From CALBPI01 sp038524795 (GTDB lineage: Bacteria > Pseudomonadota > Gammaproteobacteria > Steroidobacterales > Woeseiaceae), in assembly GCA_038524795.1 (NCBI GenBank), contig JBCBIJ010000004.1, positions 286,107 to 350,106 on the forward strand: a stretch of 64,000 nucleotides of DNA, written 5' to 3'. The notes below the pieces were generated by a model. That model saw only the letters and a list, made by a program, of their open reading frames with translations, did no database searches and was not told the origin of the DNA. How positions within the stretch are numbered: position 1 is the first letter of the stretch; each line of letters opens with the position of its first letter. A program made the translations under genes and the position numbers. Positions 1 to 8,674 of the stretch are shown in pieces.

Positions 1-2
1 GC

Positions 3-602
3 GACGGGGGTTGGAGCAACCTGCTCGAGCTGTTCGTCGGCCTCGATGCTTACACCTTCCTGTTTGATCGTCAGGTCGGCGCGCTCGACCACGCGGTGTC
101 CTCACCGTCGTTGACGACGCAGGTCGTCGGCACGGCAATTTGGCACAGCAACACGGATGAAGCCGACGCTGTCGACTACAACCTCGACTTTGGGCGTAAC
201 CCGGACATCTACGACGGCACATCGCCAGCACGCGCCTCGGACCACGATGCCGTAATCGTCGGGCTGTCGCTTAGCCGTGATGCCGATGGCGATGGCGTCG
301 AGAACGCGGTTGACCAGTGCCCGGGTACGGTCATCCCTGAGTCGGTACCCGGTATCAACCTGGGTCCGGGTCGGTTCGCGCTTGTCGACGGCGATGACAT
401 CTTCGATATCGGCGAGCCCAACCCGTTTGGCAGCGTGCCGTTGCGTGCATCAGAACTGGGCGGTTGTTCCTGCAGCCAGATTCTCGATGCGCTCGGTGAC
501 AGCAGCGACCAGCGCGACTTTGGTTGCGAGATTTCGACGATCTCGCGCTGGCGGGCCACGTTGCGACCCGCGGGTCGCGGCGAGCGCGGCGGACGGCGCT
601 AG
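3..602 (+). CDS. Secreted endonuclease/exonuclease/phosphatase-family nuclease, 3' end only
   Basis: The reading frame is open from base 3, so the gene starts outside the window; 199 residues are visible. The segment FDRQVGALDHAVSS and, further on, ASDHDAVIVGL match the C-terminal catalytic end of DNase I-like (endonuclease/exonuclease/phosphatase) extracellular nucleases, where the SDH motif carries the catalytic His. After it comes a Asp-rich stretch (DADGDGVENAVDQCPGT) resembling a thrombospondin type 3-like calcium-binding repeat, then a Cys-containing tail (GGCSCSQ). This fits an exported ExeM/NucH-type nuclease that scavenges extracellular DNA. The last 20 or so residues are Arg/Gly-rich and low in complexity. 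The family call is fairly secure; the full architecture cannot be judged without the upstream part. Confidence 0.75.
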   Translation, partial: DGGWSNLLELFVGLDAYTFLFDRQVGALDHAVSSPSLTTQVVGTAIWHSNTDEADAVDYNLDFGRNPDIYDGTSPARASDHDAVIVGLSLSRDADGDGVENAVDQCPGTVIPESVPGINLGPGRFALVDGDDIFDIGEPNPFGSVPLRASELGGCSCSQILDALGDSSDQRDFGCEISTISRWRATLRPAGRGERGGRR

Positions 603-607
603 GAGAC

Positions 608-649
608 TTCGGAACGCGCGGCGGCTCAGGCCGCCGCGTGTCTTCCGAA
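608..649. terminator. Long hairpin between convergent genes
   Basis: TTCGGAA at 608-614 pairs with TTCCGAA at 643-649. Inside it, CGCGCGGCGG (615-624) pairs with CCGCCGCGTG (631-640) apart from one wobble. The structure spans the ends of the nuclease gene and the convergent symporter gene. There is no T-run, so it may be a factor-independent terminator without a U tract or an mRNA 3' end stabiliser. Confidence 0.45.
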
Positions 650-2116
650 CCTGCTGACCAGCAGGAGCGGCGGCACGACGATGATTGCTGCGATCGCCGC
701 TGTGACGCCCGGGTTGGCGAACGCGAGTCCGCTATCCGGGAACCAGCTTGCGCCATAGGCGTACAAGCCGAAATGGATCAGCAACGCACTGAGTGATGCG
801 ACGAAAGCAGCGCCCACGGTCGGGCGGCGCGAGAGCACGCCCGCGATCAGCGGTGGCGTCGCCGCAACCGCCAGCCCGTACACACCTACCTGTCCGAAAA
901 CGCTCAGCAATCGGGGCGGGTTCAAGTTAATGACGTAGGCCGCTACCGCAATCGCGACCAACACGACATGGCTCGCGCGCATGGCGAGTTTCATGCGCCC
1001 GGTCTCATCGAGTCCGTCGCGCAGTCGCTCGGGCAGCACATTGAGCACAAGATCGTTGGCGGTGATCGTCGACAGTGAGACGAGCAAGCCGTCGAGCGTC
1101 GACATGGCTGCCGCCAAAAGAACGACGGCGATGATCGTGAACATCCAATCGGGGAACATCGTCTGCAGGTAGGCTGTCATCACGAGGTCCTGGCGGAAGG
1201 CGCCCGTTGTCGGGTCGATCAGTGCGCTGTCGGGCACGACGAGATGAGCCACGAAGCCGACCGTCACGAGCAAGAGAAACAGTGCGAAGACGACCGTAAA
1301 CACGGTGAGGTACTGGCGCACGGCGCGGTCGTCTTTGACGTAGAGCGCCTTGGTCAGGATGTGTGGCTGACAGACGACGACGGCGCCAATCACAAAGCCC
1401 GCGACGTAGTTTGAGAACACACTGTTGAACAAGGCGCCATCGGGATTGACGGCCATGAGCAGCGTGGGTTCAACCTCGCGCAGTCGCTCGAAGAGCCCCG
1501 GTCCGTCGGCCGTCGCGATGATCACGATCGAGCCCAACACAAGCAGCGTCACGCCGATCATCAGGGTGCCCTGCAGCATGTTGGTGAGCACGTGTGCGTA
1601 GGTGCCGCCGATAAAGACGTAGCCCGTCACAAATATGAGCGTAATGGCCAGCGCCACGGCATTGGATACGCCCAGCAGCGGCTGCATCACAATCGAAATG
1701 CCGCCTACGAGCAGCACGACGAATGCAAACGACAGCAGTGTCAGCACCGAGAAAAACAGGGCGTAGCCCGGTGAGCCGTAGCGCTTACCGATCCAGTCGG
1801 GGATCGTGAGCGCGCCCGACTCGGCGCCGATACGGCGAAAGCGAAACGACAGGAAGTAAAGCATCGTGCAAAAGCCGATGCCGAGTCCGACGACCATGTG
1901 AAACCAGGCGCCGAGGCCGTCGACATAAATGAAGCCTGGGTTGAGAACGAAGGTGGCGGCTGATGCGGTGCTCGCGGCCAGCGTGACGCCAACGACGAGC
2001 GGCGACATGTCGCCGCCACCGATGGCGAAGCTGCCAAAGCCCCGCGTCTTTCGGTAACCCACCCAGCCCAGCCACGCAGTGCCGACGAGGTAGAGCGCAA
2101 ACAGCGCCCAGGCCAT
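626..2116 (-). CDS. Sodium:solute symporter (SSS family)
   Basis: The 496-residue protein has about 13 hydrophobic segments and begins MAWALFALYLVG. This start was chosen because it puts the first membrane helix at the N terminus; a longer frame upstream encodes only Arg-rich shadow sequence. SSS-family features include the TM1 region around LAASTASAATF and AAAMSTLDGLLVSLSTI, the usual position of the Na2-site serines. Members take up monocarboxylates, proline, pantothenate or sugars with sodium; the substrate is not readable here. The gene is last in a four-gene operon, 2 bases after the PHB-depolymerase-like gene. By context it probably imports the acid released by the upstream esterases. 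Confidence 0.85.
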   Translation of the reverse strand: MAWALFALYLVGTAWLGWVGYRKTRGFGSFAIGGGDMSPLVVGVTLAASTASAATFVLNPGFIYVDGLGAWFHMVVGLGIGFCTMLYFLSFRFRRIGAESGALTIPDWIGKRYGSPGYALFFSVLTLLSFAFVVLLVGGISIVMQPLLGVSNAVALAITLIFVTGYVFIGGTYAHVLTNMLQGTLMIGVTLLVLGSIVIIATADGPGLFERLREVEPTLLMAVNPDGALFNSVFSNYVAGFVIGAVVVCQPHILTKALYVKDDRAVRQYLTVFTVVFALFLLLVTVGFVAHLVVPDSALIDPTTGAFRQDLVMTAYLQTMFPDWMFTIIAVVLLAAAMSTLDGLLVSLSTITANDLVLNVLPERLRDGLDETGRMKLAMRASHVVLVAIAVAAYVINLNPPRLLSVFGQVGVYGLAVAATPPLIAGVLSRRPTVGAAFVASLSALLIHFGLYAYGASWFPDSGLAFANPGVTAAIAAIIVVPPLLLVSRFGRHAAA

Positions 2117-2118
2117 GC

Positions 2119-3075
2119 TCACGGCAGCATTTCCAGCTGGTCGACGAGCATCATCATGGCCTGGATCTGCTTGCCGTTGCGCGTGGCGTAGTCCGCTCCC
2201 GTGTAGCCCCACCAGTCCCAGCAGCCGAGCGGGTTCAACGGGCTCGACGCGACCTGCGGGTAGAGGATGATGAGTTCGTTGGTATCGGCCCAGCGGTTGA
2301 AGCCCGCGCCCTCGATGAACGCATTGCCAAGAAACTCTCTGCCCTGACGGCAGCCATGAAAGGTCATGTGCACGTGGCAAGCGCGTTGACGACAAACCTT
2401 GGGAATGTAGGCGACACCCGTGTCTGCCAGGCCGGCGCCTTCGGCCTGGGCCAGCTCAATGAAGTCGCCGCCAGGCGTCTCGGCAGGCGCGACCATCATG
2501 CGACCGAGGGTGTTGATCAGGATTTGCTCGGCAGCGTCGTAGCGGCAGGCCTGCAAGTAGGGTTCTCGAAACTCGTTGCAGGCCACGCCAGTATCAAACG
2601 TCGGGAAGCCGTGCGCCGCAGGGACACTGCCGATGTAGTCGCCGCCCGCGCTGAAGGCGTTGTAGAAGTCCATGGCCGCCTGGACCACCGCGGCAGCCAC
2701 CGTCGTATCGCGCTCGCCATGAAACAACCACACGCGATCGCCGTTGATGTGTTCAAGTGGCGCGATGTCGCCGGCTGCTGCGGCGTCCCGTGCGCCAGTC
2801 ACCAGGGCGGCGACATCAAGGCCGTCACCTTTGATGCAGGGTCCCAGCGCGCGGCCGAGATTACCGAGCGCACAGTTCCAGGGGCCGGCCGCAATGATGC
2901 CAATGCCGTTAATGCGGTCCGCGTGTGCAAGGTGCACAAGCCCTGCCGCGTAGCCACCCGACGAGATACCGGACACGCTCAAGTCATTACGCAGGACGCG
3001 TACTTCGTCTCGCGCGGTTGATGTGGCGCAGCCCGTCGCGAGCACCACAAGCACGAGCAGGAGCAGCCGACTCAT
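2119..3075 (-). CDS. PHB-depolymerase-like lipoprotein esterase
   Basis: 318 residues. The N terminus MSRLLLLVLVVLATGC is a lipoprotein signal with the lipid-accepting Cys at residue 16, so the enzyme is envelope-anchored. The nucleophile elbow is GISSGG (Ser39). A probable acid lies in FHGERDTTV (about Asp123) and a candidate His in AAHGFP (about 155). The tryptophan-rich NPLGCWDWWGYTG near the C terminus is typical of the esterase/PHB-depolymerase family. Such enzymes cleave poly(3-hydroxybutyrate) or its oligomers; relatives include other carbohydrate-ester esterases, so the substrate is inferred. The start overlaps the stop of the preceding hydrolase gene as ATGA, implying translational coupling. 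Confidence 0.78.
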   Translation of the reverse strand: MSRLLLLVLVVLATGCATSTARDEVRVLRNDLSVSGISSGGYAAGLVHLAHADRINGIGIIAAGPWNCALGNLGRALGPCIKGDGLDVAALVTGARDAAAAGDIAPLEHINGDRVWLFHGERDTTVAAAVVQAAMDFYNAFSAGGDYIGSVPAAHGFPTFDTGVACNEFREPYLQACRYDAAEQILINTLGRMMVAPAETPGGDFIELAQAEGAGLADTGVAYIPKVCRQRACHVHMTFHGCRQGREFLGNAFIEGAGFNRWADTNELIILYPQVASSPLNPLGCWDWWGYTGADYATRNGKQIQAMMMLVDQLEMLP

Positions 3076-3923
3076 GGCGCACGCTCCAGGAACTGGTCGA
3101 TGGCCGCGAGGCTCTCGGCTTCGTCGAGCAAGGGCACATGGCCCCGGTTGGCGATCTCCAGCACCTCGAGGTCCGCTTTCATGTCGCGCATGCGCGCAAT
3201 GGTGTCGCGCGACAGGATGTCGGAGTGCTCGCCGCGCAGCAGAAGCATGGGCACATCGGACAGCGCGGCAAACGACGCCCAGGGGTCCCGCTCCGTGGCA
3301 CCGACTTCGCGCAGTGCGACGCCGATGTTGGGATCCGCGTCGAGCACGGGCACACCCTCGTCGTTCTCGCGAAATCCCCGGCGCGCGAGCCGCAGCCACA
3401 TGGCGTCGTCAAGATCTTGCATCGTGTCACCATAAACGCGGCGCGCCTGGTCGGCAGCACTCGCCCAATCCGTGACGGGCTCGAGCTTGCCCGTGTAGCC
3501 CATGATGCGTGCAAGACCCTCGGGCGCAATCTCGCAGCCGACGTCGTTGAGCACGATGCCGGCGACGTGATCGGGGTTGTGCGCACCCATTGTCATGGAC
3601 ATGAGTCCGCCCAGCGAGGTGCCGATAAGCACGGCGCGGTCGATACCCAGCGTATCCAGCAGCGTCCACGTGTCCTGCACATAGGTGTCGGGATGGTAGT
3701 TGCGCCACTCGGGGTCGCGATCCGAAAAGCCACGCCCACGCAGGTCGGGTGTGATGACGCGCCGCGCCGGTGCGATGTGTGGCGCCAGGTCTTCGAAGTC
3801 GCGGCTGTTGCGCGTCAGGCCAGGCAGGCACACGACGGGGCAACGCGCATCCCCGCCTGCAAAGTCGCGGTAAAACAACTGCAGGCCGTCGTGCGATGGG
3901 AAGTGATGCGTCGTTACTGTCAC
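3072..3923 (-). CDS. Alpha/beta hydrolase
   Basis: 283 residues, with no signal peptide, so probably cytoplasmic. The fold is recognisable from the oxyanion segment CLPGLTRNSRDF, the strand motif VITPDLRGRGFSD, the nucleophile elbow GTSLGG (Ser103) and the catalytic His in NRGHVPLLDE near the C terminus. The start codon is GTG; it overlaps the ligase stop codon as GTGA. Members hydrolyse esters, lactones or C-C bonds, and the exact reaction is unknown. Lying between a polyester esterase and an acyl-CoA ligase gene, it may cleave imported ester oligomers to monomers (inference). Confidence 0.82.
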   Translation of the reverse strand: MTVTTHHFPSHDGLQLFYRDFAGGDARCPVVCLPGLTRNSRDFEDLAPHIAPARRVITPDLRGRGFSDRDPEWRNYHPDTYVQDTWTLLDTLGIDRAVLIGTSLGGLMSMTMGAHNPDHVAGIVLNDVGCEIAPEGLARIMGYTGKLEPVTDWASAADQARRVYGDTMQDLDDAMWLRLARRGFRENDEGVPVLDADPNIGVALREVGATERDPWASFAALSDVPMLLLRGEHSDILSRDTIARMRDMKADLEVLEIANRGHVPLLDEAESLAAIDQFLERAP

Positions 3924-5473
3924 GGCAGCACCTCGTCATAGACCTTGCGCAGCTCGCGCTTAAGCACCTTGCCATTTGGGTTGCGCGGCAGCGCGTCGAC
4001 AAAACGTACGCCCGCGATGCGTTGCTGCTTGCCCACGCGGCTGTTGACCCAGGCTTGCAGGCTGTCGCCGTCCACCGCATGTCGCGTCGCCACGACGGCC
4101 AGTGGCGTCTCGCCCCAGCGTGAACTTGGTGCGCCGATGACCGCCACTTCGCGCACTGCGTCATGGCTGGCGATAACCGACTCAATGTCGGCGGGATAGA
4201 TGTTTTGGCCGCCCGAGATGATCATGTCTTTCTTGCGGTCGACGAGGTAGAGAAAACCGTCCTCGTCGAGTTTGCCGATATCGCCCGTGCGCAGCCAGCG
4301 CACACCGTCCGCGTCCGTCCAGGTCGCCTCAGCGTTGGCCTCGGGGCGGTTGTGGTAGCCGGCCATGAGCAGCGGGCCGCGCCCGACGATTTCACCGGCC
4401 GCTCCCGTAGCGCATTCGGCGTCATCGTTGTCGAGAATGCGCAGCTGTTGACCGGGGCAGGGCAGGCCTACGGACTCGGTCTTGCGTGCCATGTCCTCGG
4501 GAGACAGGATCGTGACGAGCCCCTCGGTGAGTCCGTAGAGCTCCATGAACGCGGGCCCGAGCGCGTCGACGATGCGCTGCTTGTAGGTGAGTGGCAGGGG
4601 CGAGCCGCAACACATGACGCTGTAAAGACTCGAGAGGTCATGCTGTTCGAAGTCGTGCACCTCGAGCATGCGCTGCAGCTGCACAGGTACGACGGTCGTG
4701 TGGGTGATGCGCGCGTTTGCGATGAGCTCGAGGCAGCCGCGCGCATCGAAGCGCGGCATGACGACAATGGTGCCGCCCGCCAGTATCGTGGCGAGCATGG
4801 CCACCCAGCTGATATTCGAGTAAAGCCCCAGCGAACACAGGGTGCGTGCACCTGCGTGATAGCGCAGTCCAACCGCCATGTCGTAGGCCCAGGCACTGCG
4901 TGCGCGGTGATCATGCACGATGCCCTTGGGCGTGCCCGTCGTGCCCGAGCTGTAGATGATGTTGCACTCATCCTCGGGTGTGGTGCGAACCGCCGGCGGC
5001 TCAGCACTCGCACCCTCAAGCCAACGTGCGAAAGCCTGCCAACCCGGGCTGGCGCCGTCGGCCGCGATGAGTCGATGCTCACTGCCTCGGGGTAGTGCGT
5101 CGCGTAGGGCGTCAATGCGCGGCACGTGCTGTGCGGAGGCGAAGACGGCCTGCGCATCACTGTCAGCGATCATCGTGGCAACGGCCGCATCGCTGATGGA
5201 GACGTTGAGCGGCACCGCAACGGCGCCCGCGCGGATCGTGCCAAACATCGCGAGCATCATTTCCGCGCTGTTATCCATGAGCACGGCGACGCGCTGCCCG
5301 GGCTGTACCCCGTCACGCGCTAGCGCGTGTGCGACGCGGGCTGTTTCGGCGGCAAAATCACGCCAGGTCCAGCGCGCATCGCCGACCTCGAGCGCGGGCT
5401 TGTCGGCCAGCCACTGGCCATTGTTTTCGATGAGCTCCGGCAGCGTCGGCTGCCGCGGTGTGAACCAGGCCAT
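3920..5473 (-). CDS. AMP-dependent acyl-CoA synthetase/ligase
   Basis: 517 residues of the ANL adenylate-forming superfamily. The phosphate-binding loop YSSGTTGTPKG is at about 174-184, followed by MELYGLTEG, LRTGDIG and the hinge region YLVDRKKDMIISGGQNIYP. The catalytic Lys lies in NPNGKVLKREL near the end. It activates a carboxylic acid to its CoA thioester using ATP; chain type is not readable. The ATG at 5473 has a GGGGGGA ribosome-binding site; a TTG further upstream in frame is less likely because it lies inside a regulatory palindrome. First gene of the operon, directly downstream of two TTCAAC-N4-GTTGAA boxes. Confidence 0.88.
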   Translation of the reverse strand: MAWFTPRQPTLPELIENNGQWLADKPALEVGDARWTWRDFAAETARVAHALARDGVQPGQRVAVLMDNSAEMMLAMFGTIRAGAVAVPLNVSISDAAVATMIADSDAQAVFASAQHVPRIDALRDALPRGSEHRLIAADGASPGWQAFARWLEGASAEPPAVRTTPEDECNIIYSSGTTGTPKGIVHDHRARSAWAYDMAVGLRYHAGARTLCSLGLYSNISWVAMLATILAGGTIVVMPRFDARGCLELIANARITHTTVVPVQLQRMLEVHDFEQHDLSSLYSVMCCGSPLPLTYKQRIVDALGPAFMELYGLTEGLVTILSPEDMARKTESVGLPCPGQQLRILDNDDAECATGAAGEIVGRGPLLMAGYHNRPEANAEATWTDADGVRWLRTGDIGKLDEDGFLYLVDRKKDMIISGGQNIYPADIESVIASHDAVREVAVIGAPSSRWGETPLAVVATRHAVDGDSLQAWVNSRVGKQQRIAGVRFVDALPRNPNGKVLKRELRKVYDEVLP

Positions 5474-5489
5474 GTCCCCCCATCCCGAA

Positions 5490-5527
5490 TTCAACGCCCG
5501 TTGAAGCCTATTTCAACGCTGGTTGAA
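5490..5527. promoter_or_regulatory. Two tandem 16-bp palindromes, probable TetR operators
   Basis: TTCAACGCCCGTTGAA lies at 5490-5505 and TTCAACGCTGGTTGAA at 5512-5527. Both have perfect 6-base arms and a 4-base spacer, and their starts are 22 bases apart, about two helical turns. They fill the gap between the divergent ligase operon and the TetR gene, so a bound dimer could control both. Near-identical boxes recur before the TonB receptor gene. Confidence 0.85.
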
Positions 5528-5556
5528 AGACAAGCGGCCGCTGCTACCATGGGCGC

Positions 5557-6210
5557 ATGGCAACCAAAGCACAGGCGACGCGCGAGCGGATTCTCGACGC
5601 GGCAGAGGCGTTGTTCGCGGCAGACGGCTATGCCGCGGTGACCGTTCGGCAGATCATGAAGCGGGCAGGCGCTGACGTTGCGCTCGCCTACTACCACTTC
5701 GATTCCAAGCGCGATTTGTTTGACGCCGTCCTTATGCGGCGCGCCGAGCATTTGAACGCCGTGCGGCTCGAAGCGCTCGATGAAGTGGAGGGCCGGCACT
5801 CCGATGACGCGCCGACCGTCGAAGAGATCATTGCTGCGTTCACGAACCCGCTGCTCGACCTGCTGGCCGACGACCACGAGGCCTGGCACCACTACATGGC
5901 GCTCATCGCCCAGGTGAACAACTCGCCCGAATGGGGCGGGGAGCTCATGACGCGTTACTTCGACCCCCTCGTGCGGCGCTTTATCGAGGCGCTGCGCAAA
6001 GCATTGCCGCACTGTGACGAGGCGGAGATCTTCTGGAGCTACCATTTCCTCTCGGGTGCGCTGACGCTGACGTTTGCCGAAACCGGCCGCCTCGACAACC
6101 TTTCGGACGGCGTGTGCCGTTCCTCGGACATGGCCAGCATCGCTGAGCGTATGCCCGCCTTCCTCGCCGCGGGATTCGAGCGGCTGTGCACCCCTACGAC
6201 TAAAGACTGA
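5557..6210 (+). CDS. TetR/AcrR-family transcriptional regulator
   Basis: 217 residues. The N-terminal helix-turn-helix is clear: ATRERILDAAEALFAADGY, then VTVRQIMKRAGADVALAYYHF, then SKRDLFDAV. The C-terminal ligand-binding half (from about residue 60) contains WHHYMALIAQVNN and FWSYHFLSGALTLTFAETGR. It resembles the C-terminal domain of PsrA/CecR-like regulators, some of which sense acyl-CoAs or fatty acids. The gene lies between two sets of paired TTCAAC-N4-GTTGAA palindromes, so autoregulation and control of both the ligase operon and the TonB receptor gene are likely. An acyl-CoA made by the ligase is a plausible inducer (inference). Confidence 0.9.
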   Translation: MATKAQATRERILDAAEALFAADGYAAVTVRQIMKRAGADVALAYYHFDSKRDLFDAVLMRRAEHLNAVRLEALDEVEGRHSDDAPTVEEIIAAFTNPLLDLLADDHEAWHHYMALIAQVNNSPEWGGELMTRYFDPLVRRFIEALRKALPHCDEAEIFWSYHFLSGALTLTFAETGRLDNLSDGVCRSSDMASIAERMPAFLAAGFERLCTPTTKD

Positions 6211-6265
6211 TTCCCCACTGACCTGCTGCGCTGCAGCATGGCGGGATGTCAGTTTCGGCTTGTAG

Positions 6266-6307
6266 TTCAACCAACGTTGAAATAGGATTAATTCAGCGTT
6301 CGTTGAA
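6266..6307. promoter_or_regulatory. Second pair of TetR-type palindromes before the TonB receptor gene
   Basis: TTCAACCAACGTTGAA lies at 6266-6281 (perfect arms) and TTCAGCGTTCGTTGAA at 6292-6307 (one arm mismatch). They carry the same TTCAAC-N4-GTTGAA consensus as the pair at 5490-5527, with starts 26 bases apart. They sit 41 bases or more upstream of the receptor start, in promoter position. Confidence 0.82.
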
Positions 6308-6347
6308 AGACGAGCATTCGCACAGGGGTCAAGGGGGGAAATCCACC

Positions 6348-8597
6348 ATGCGAACCGCCAACCGATCGATGGTTCTGGCCAGCGCCGTTGCGACGGCGTT
6401 GTACGGTGCAGCCGCACCACAACCGCTCTACGCGCAGGACGAGGCCGTGCTCGACGAAGTCATCGTCACGGCACAGCGTCGCGAACAAACACTGCAGGAA
6501 GTGCCCGTCTCGGTCACCGCGTTCTCGGGCGATGCGCTCGTTGAAGCCGGCACGGTCGACATCGTGGCGCTCGCGCAGGCGACGCCTAACGTCACACTCG
6601 AGGTCTCTCGCGCCACGAATACGACACTGACCGCGTTCATCCGTGGCGTCGGTCAGCAGGATCCCGTGGCGGGTTTTGAGGGCGGCGTCGGCCTTTACCT
6701 TGACGACGTTTACTTGGCGCGCCCGCAGGCCACGGTGTTTGATGTCTACGATGTTGAGCGCATCGAGGTGCTGCGCGGACCGCAGGGCACGCTCTACGGC
6801 CGCAACACGATCGGTGGCGCCATCAAATACGTTACGAAGCGGCTTTCCGAAGAGACCCAGGCCAGCGTCCAGGTCAATGTCGGTACGTTTAATCAGCTCG
6901 ATACGATTCTGACGGCGTCAACACCGATCACGGACACGTTCCGGATCGGCGGCACGATCGCCTCGTTCAACCGTGATGGCTTCGGGGAAAACCTGTTCAC
7001 CAACGACGAGCATTACGACAAGGCCATCATTGCTGGCCGCTTCAGCATGGAGTGGGAGCCGAGCGACTCTGTTTTCGTACGCTTCGCTGCGGACTACAGC
7101 GACGACGACTCGAACCCCAAATCAGGCCACCGGCTGCTGCCGGGCGGCACCAACGGCGAGCCCGTGCTGGGCGATGTGTTTGATACGCGCGCCGGTGTGG
7201 AGACCATCGCGACTTCAAATGCCGGTCTGCGCAACGAGGCCACTCAGGGCGGCGCGGCGCTGACCGTCGAGTGGGACATTAACGACGAGTGGACTTTCAA
7301 GTCGATCACCTCGTCACGGTCTGATGACACCGAGACGCTCATCGATTTCGACGCGCTGCCTGTCGATGATTTCGATGCACCCGTCATCTATGAGAACGAA
7401 CAGTTCAGCCAGGAATTCCAACTCCTGTGGAACACCGATCGCATCTCAGGTGTCTTCGGCGCTTTTTGGCTTGACGCGAATGCTTTCAACGCGTTCGACG
7501 TGGTACTCGGTCAGCTTGGCGTGACGTCGTTCACGTTGGGCGATGTCGACACCGAAAACTGGGCGGTGTTCGGCGATGTCACCTACGACATCAACGACCA
7601 GTGGCGCCTGTCGGTCGGCGGCCGCTACAACAGCGACAAGCGCTCCGTACTGATCACGCGTGAGCTGTTCGCGGGATTGGGCTCGCCGTTCTTCGGCAAC
7701 GACACAGCGATCTCACTGACGGACCCCGCGCCCGGGCTGGTGCCGACCTTCACCGGGAGCCGCACGGACACGGACTTCAACCCGCGCGTGAGCCTGAGCT
7801 TTGCGCCCAACGACGAGCACAACCTCTACGGCACGTTCAGCCAAGGCTTCAAGGGTGGCGGCTTCGATCCGCGTGGCGCTTACAACGTGCCCGGCGTCGA
7901 GGCGGGCTTTGAGCCCGAGACGGTCGACTCGTTTGAGTTTGGCGCCAAGTCGTTCTGGGCGGGCGGCAAGTTCTCGACGAACGTCGCGGTGTTCTTCTCG
8001 GACTACGAGAATGTGCAAGTGCCCGGTTCGATTGGTATCGACACCAACAACGACGGTATCGACGACAGCTTTGCCGGTACCACGACCAACGCTGCTGAGG
8101 CCGAGATCTCAGGTCTTGAAATCGAGGCCGCAGCGCAGTTTACCGAGAGCTTCTCGGGCACCTTCTCGCTGGGCCTTATTGACGCCGAGTTCAAGCGCTG
8201 GATCGTGGACGGTGTCGACGTGAGCGGTGAGCGCGAGTTTCAGAACACGCCCGACACAACCGCGAACCTGACACTTCGTAACGAGTGGCCGATCTCGATT
8301 CGTGGCGTTGAAGGGGGTCTGGCGCTCATCGGTGCGGCCAGCTACCGCTCCGACAATACGCAGTTCGAGATCCCCGTGCCGCTCGTCGACCAGGACGCCT
8401 TCACGCTCGTCGACGTGAGCTTGGTCTGGACCTCGTACGACGACCGCATCCAAGCCGGGATTCACGGCAAGAACTTAACGGACGAGGAATACCGCGTCGC
8501 TGCCTACAACTTCCCGACACTGGGCCTTGAGGGCAACGTGTCGGCGTTCTACGGCGCGCCGCTCACGGTCACGGGTACCGTTCGCGTCCGCTTCTGA
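6348..8597 (+). CDS. TonB-dependent outer-membrane receptor
   Basis: 749 residues. A signal peptide ends near PLYAQDE, followed by a TonB box-like DEVIVTAQRRE and the plug domain, with FIRGVGQQDPV, IEVLRGPQGTLYGRNTIGG and IKYVTK. The rest is a 22-strand barrel ending in Phe (GTVRVRF). The ATG at 6348 has a strong AAGGGGGGAA ribosome-binding site; an upstream in-frame start lies inside the regulatory palindromes and was rejected. Receptors of this VIVTAQRRE type import varied organic substrates as well as siderophores. Sharing operators with a catabolic operon suggests uptake of that pathway's substrate, possibly ester oligomers, rather than iron. Confidence 0.93.
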   Translation: MRTANRSMVLASAVATALYGAAAPQPLYAQDEAVLDEVIVTAQRREQTLQEVPVSVTAFSGDALVEAGTVDIVALAQATPNVTLEVSRATNTTLTAFIRGVGQQDPVAGFEGGVGLYLDDVYLARPQATVFDVYDVERIEVLRGPQGTLYGRNTIGGAIKYVTKRLSEETQASVQVNVGTFNQLDTILTASTPITDTFRIGGTIASFNRDGFGENLFTNDEHYDKAIIAGRFSMEWEPSDSVFVRFAADYSDDDSNPKSGHRLLPGGTNGEPVLGDVFDTRAGVETIATSNAGLRNEATQGGAALTVEWDINDEWTFKSITSSRSDDTETLIDFDALPVDDFDAPVIYENEQFSQEFQLLWNTDRISGVFGAFWLDANAFNAFDVVLGQLGVTSFTLGDVDTENWAVFGDVTYDINDQWRLSVGGRYNSDKRSVLITRELFAGLGSPFFGNDTAISLTDPAPGLVPTFTGSRTDTDFNPRVSLSFAPNDEHNLYGTFSQGFKGGGFDPRGAYNVPGVEAGFEPETVDSFEFGAKSFWAGGKFSTNVAVFFSDYENVQVPGSIGIDTNNDGIDDSFAGTTTNAAEAEISGLEIEAAAQFTESFSGTFSLGLIDAEFKRWIVDGVDVSGEREFQNTPDTTANLTLRNEWPISIRGVEGGLALIGAASYRSDNTQFEIPVPLVDQDAFTLVDVSLVWTSYDDRIQAGIHGKNLTDEEYRVAAYNFPTLGLEGNVSAFYGAPLTVTGTVRVRF

Positions 8598-8621
8598 TCC
8601 CCCGACATCCTTCGGGATAGC

Positions 8622-8672
8622 GAGCCACCCGGCCGGGGTCTACCCCCAACCCGGTCGGGTGGCTCTTTTTTT
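8622..8672 (+). terminator. Rho-independent terminator of the TonB receptor gene
   Basis: A 16-base stem, GAGCCACCCGGCCGGG (8622-8637), pairs with CCCGGTCGGGTGGCTC (8650-8665), with one wobble-type mismatch, and seven T residues follow (8666-8672). It ends just before the convergent dienelactone-hydrolase-like gene. Confidence 0.93.
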
Positions 8673-8674
8673 GT

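Noticed and set aside
2117..2395. In-frame N-terminal extension of the symporter gene
   Set aside because: It is Arg/His/Pro-rich, lies wholly inside the esterase gene, and the ATG at 2116 starts right at the first membrane helix.
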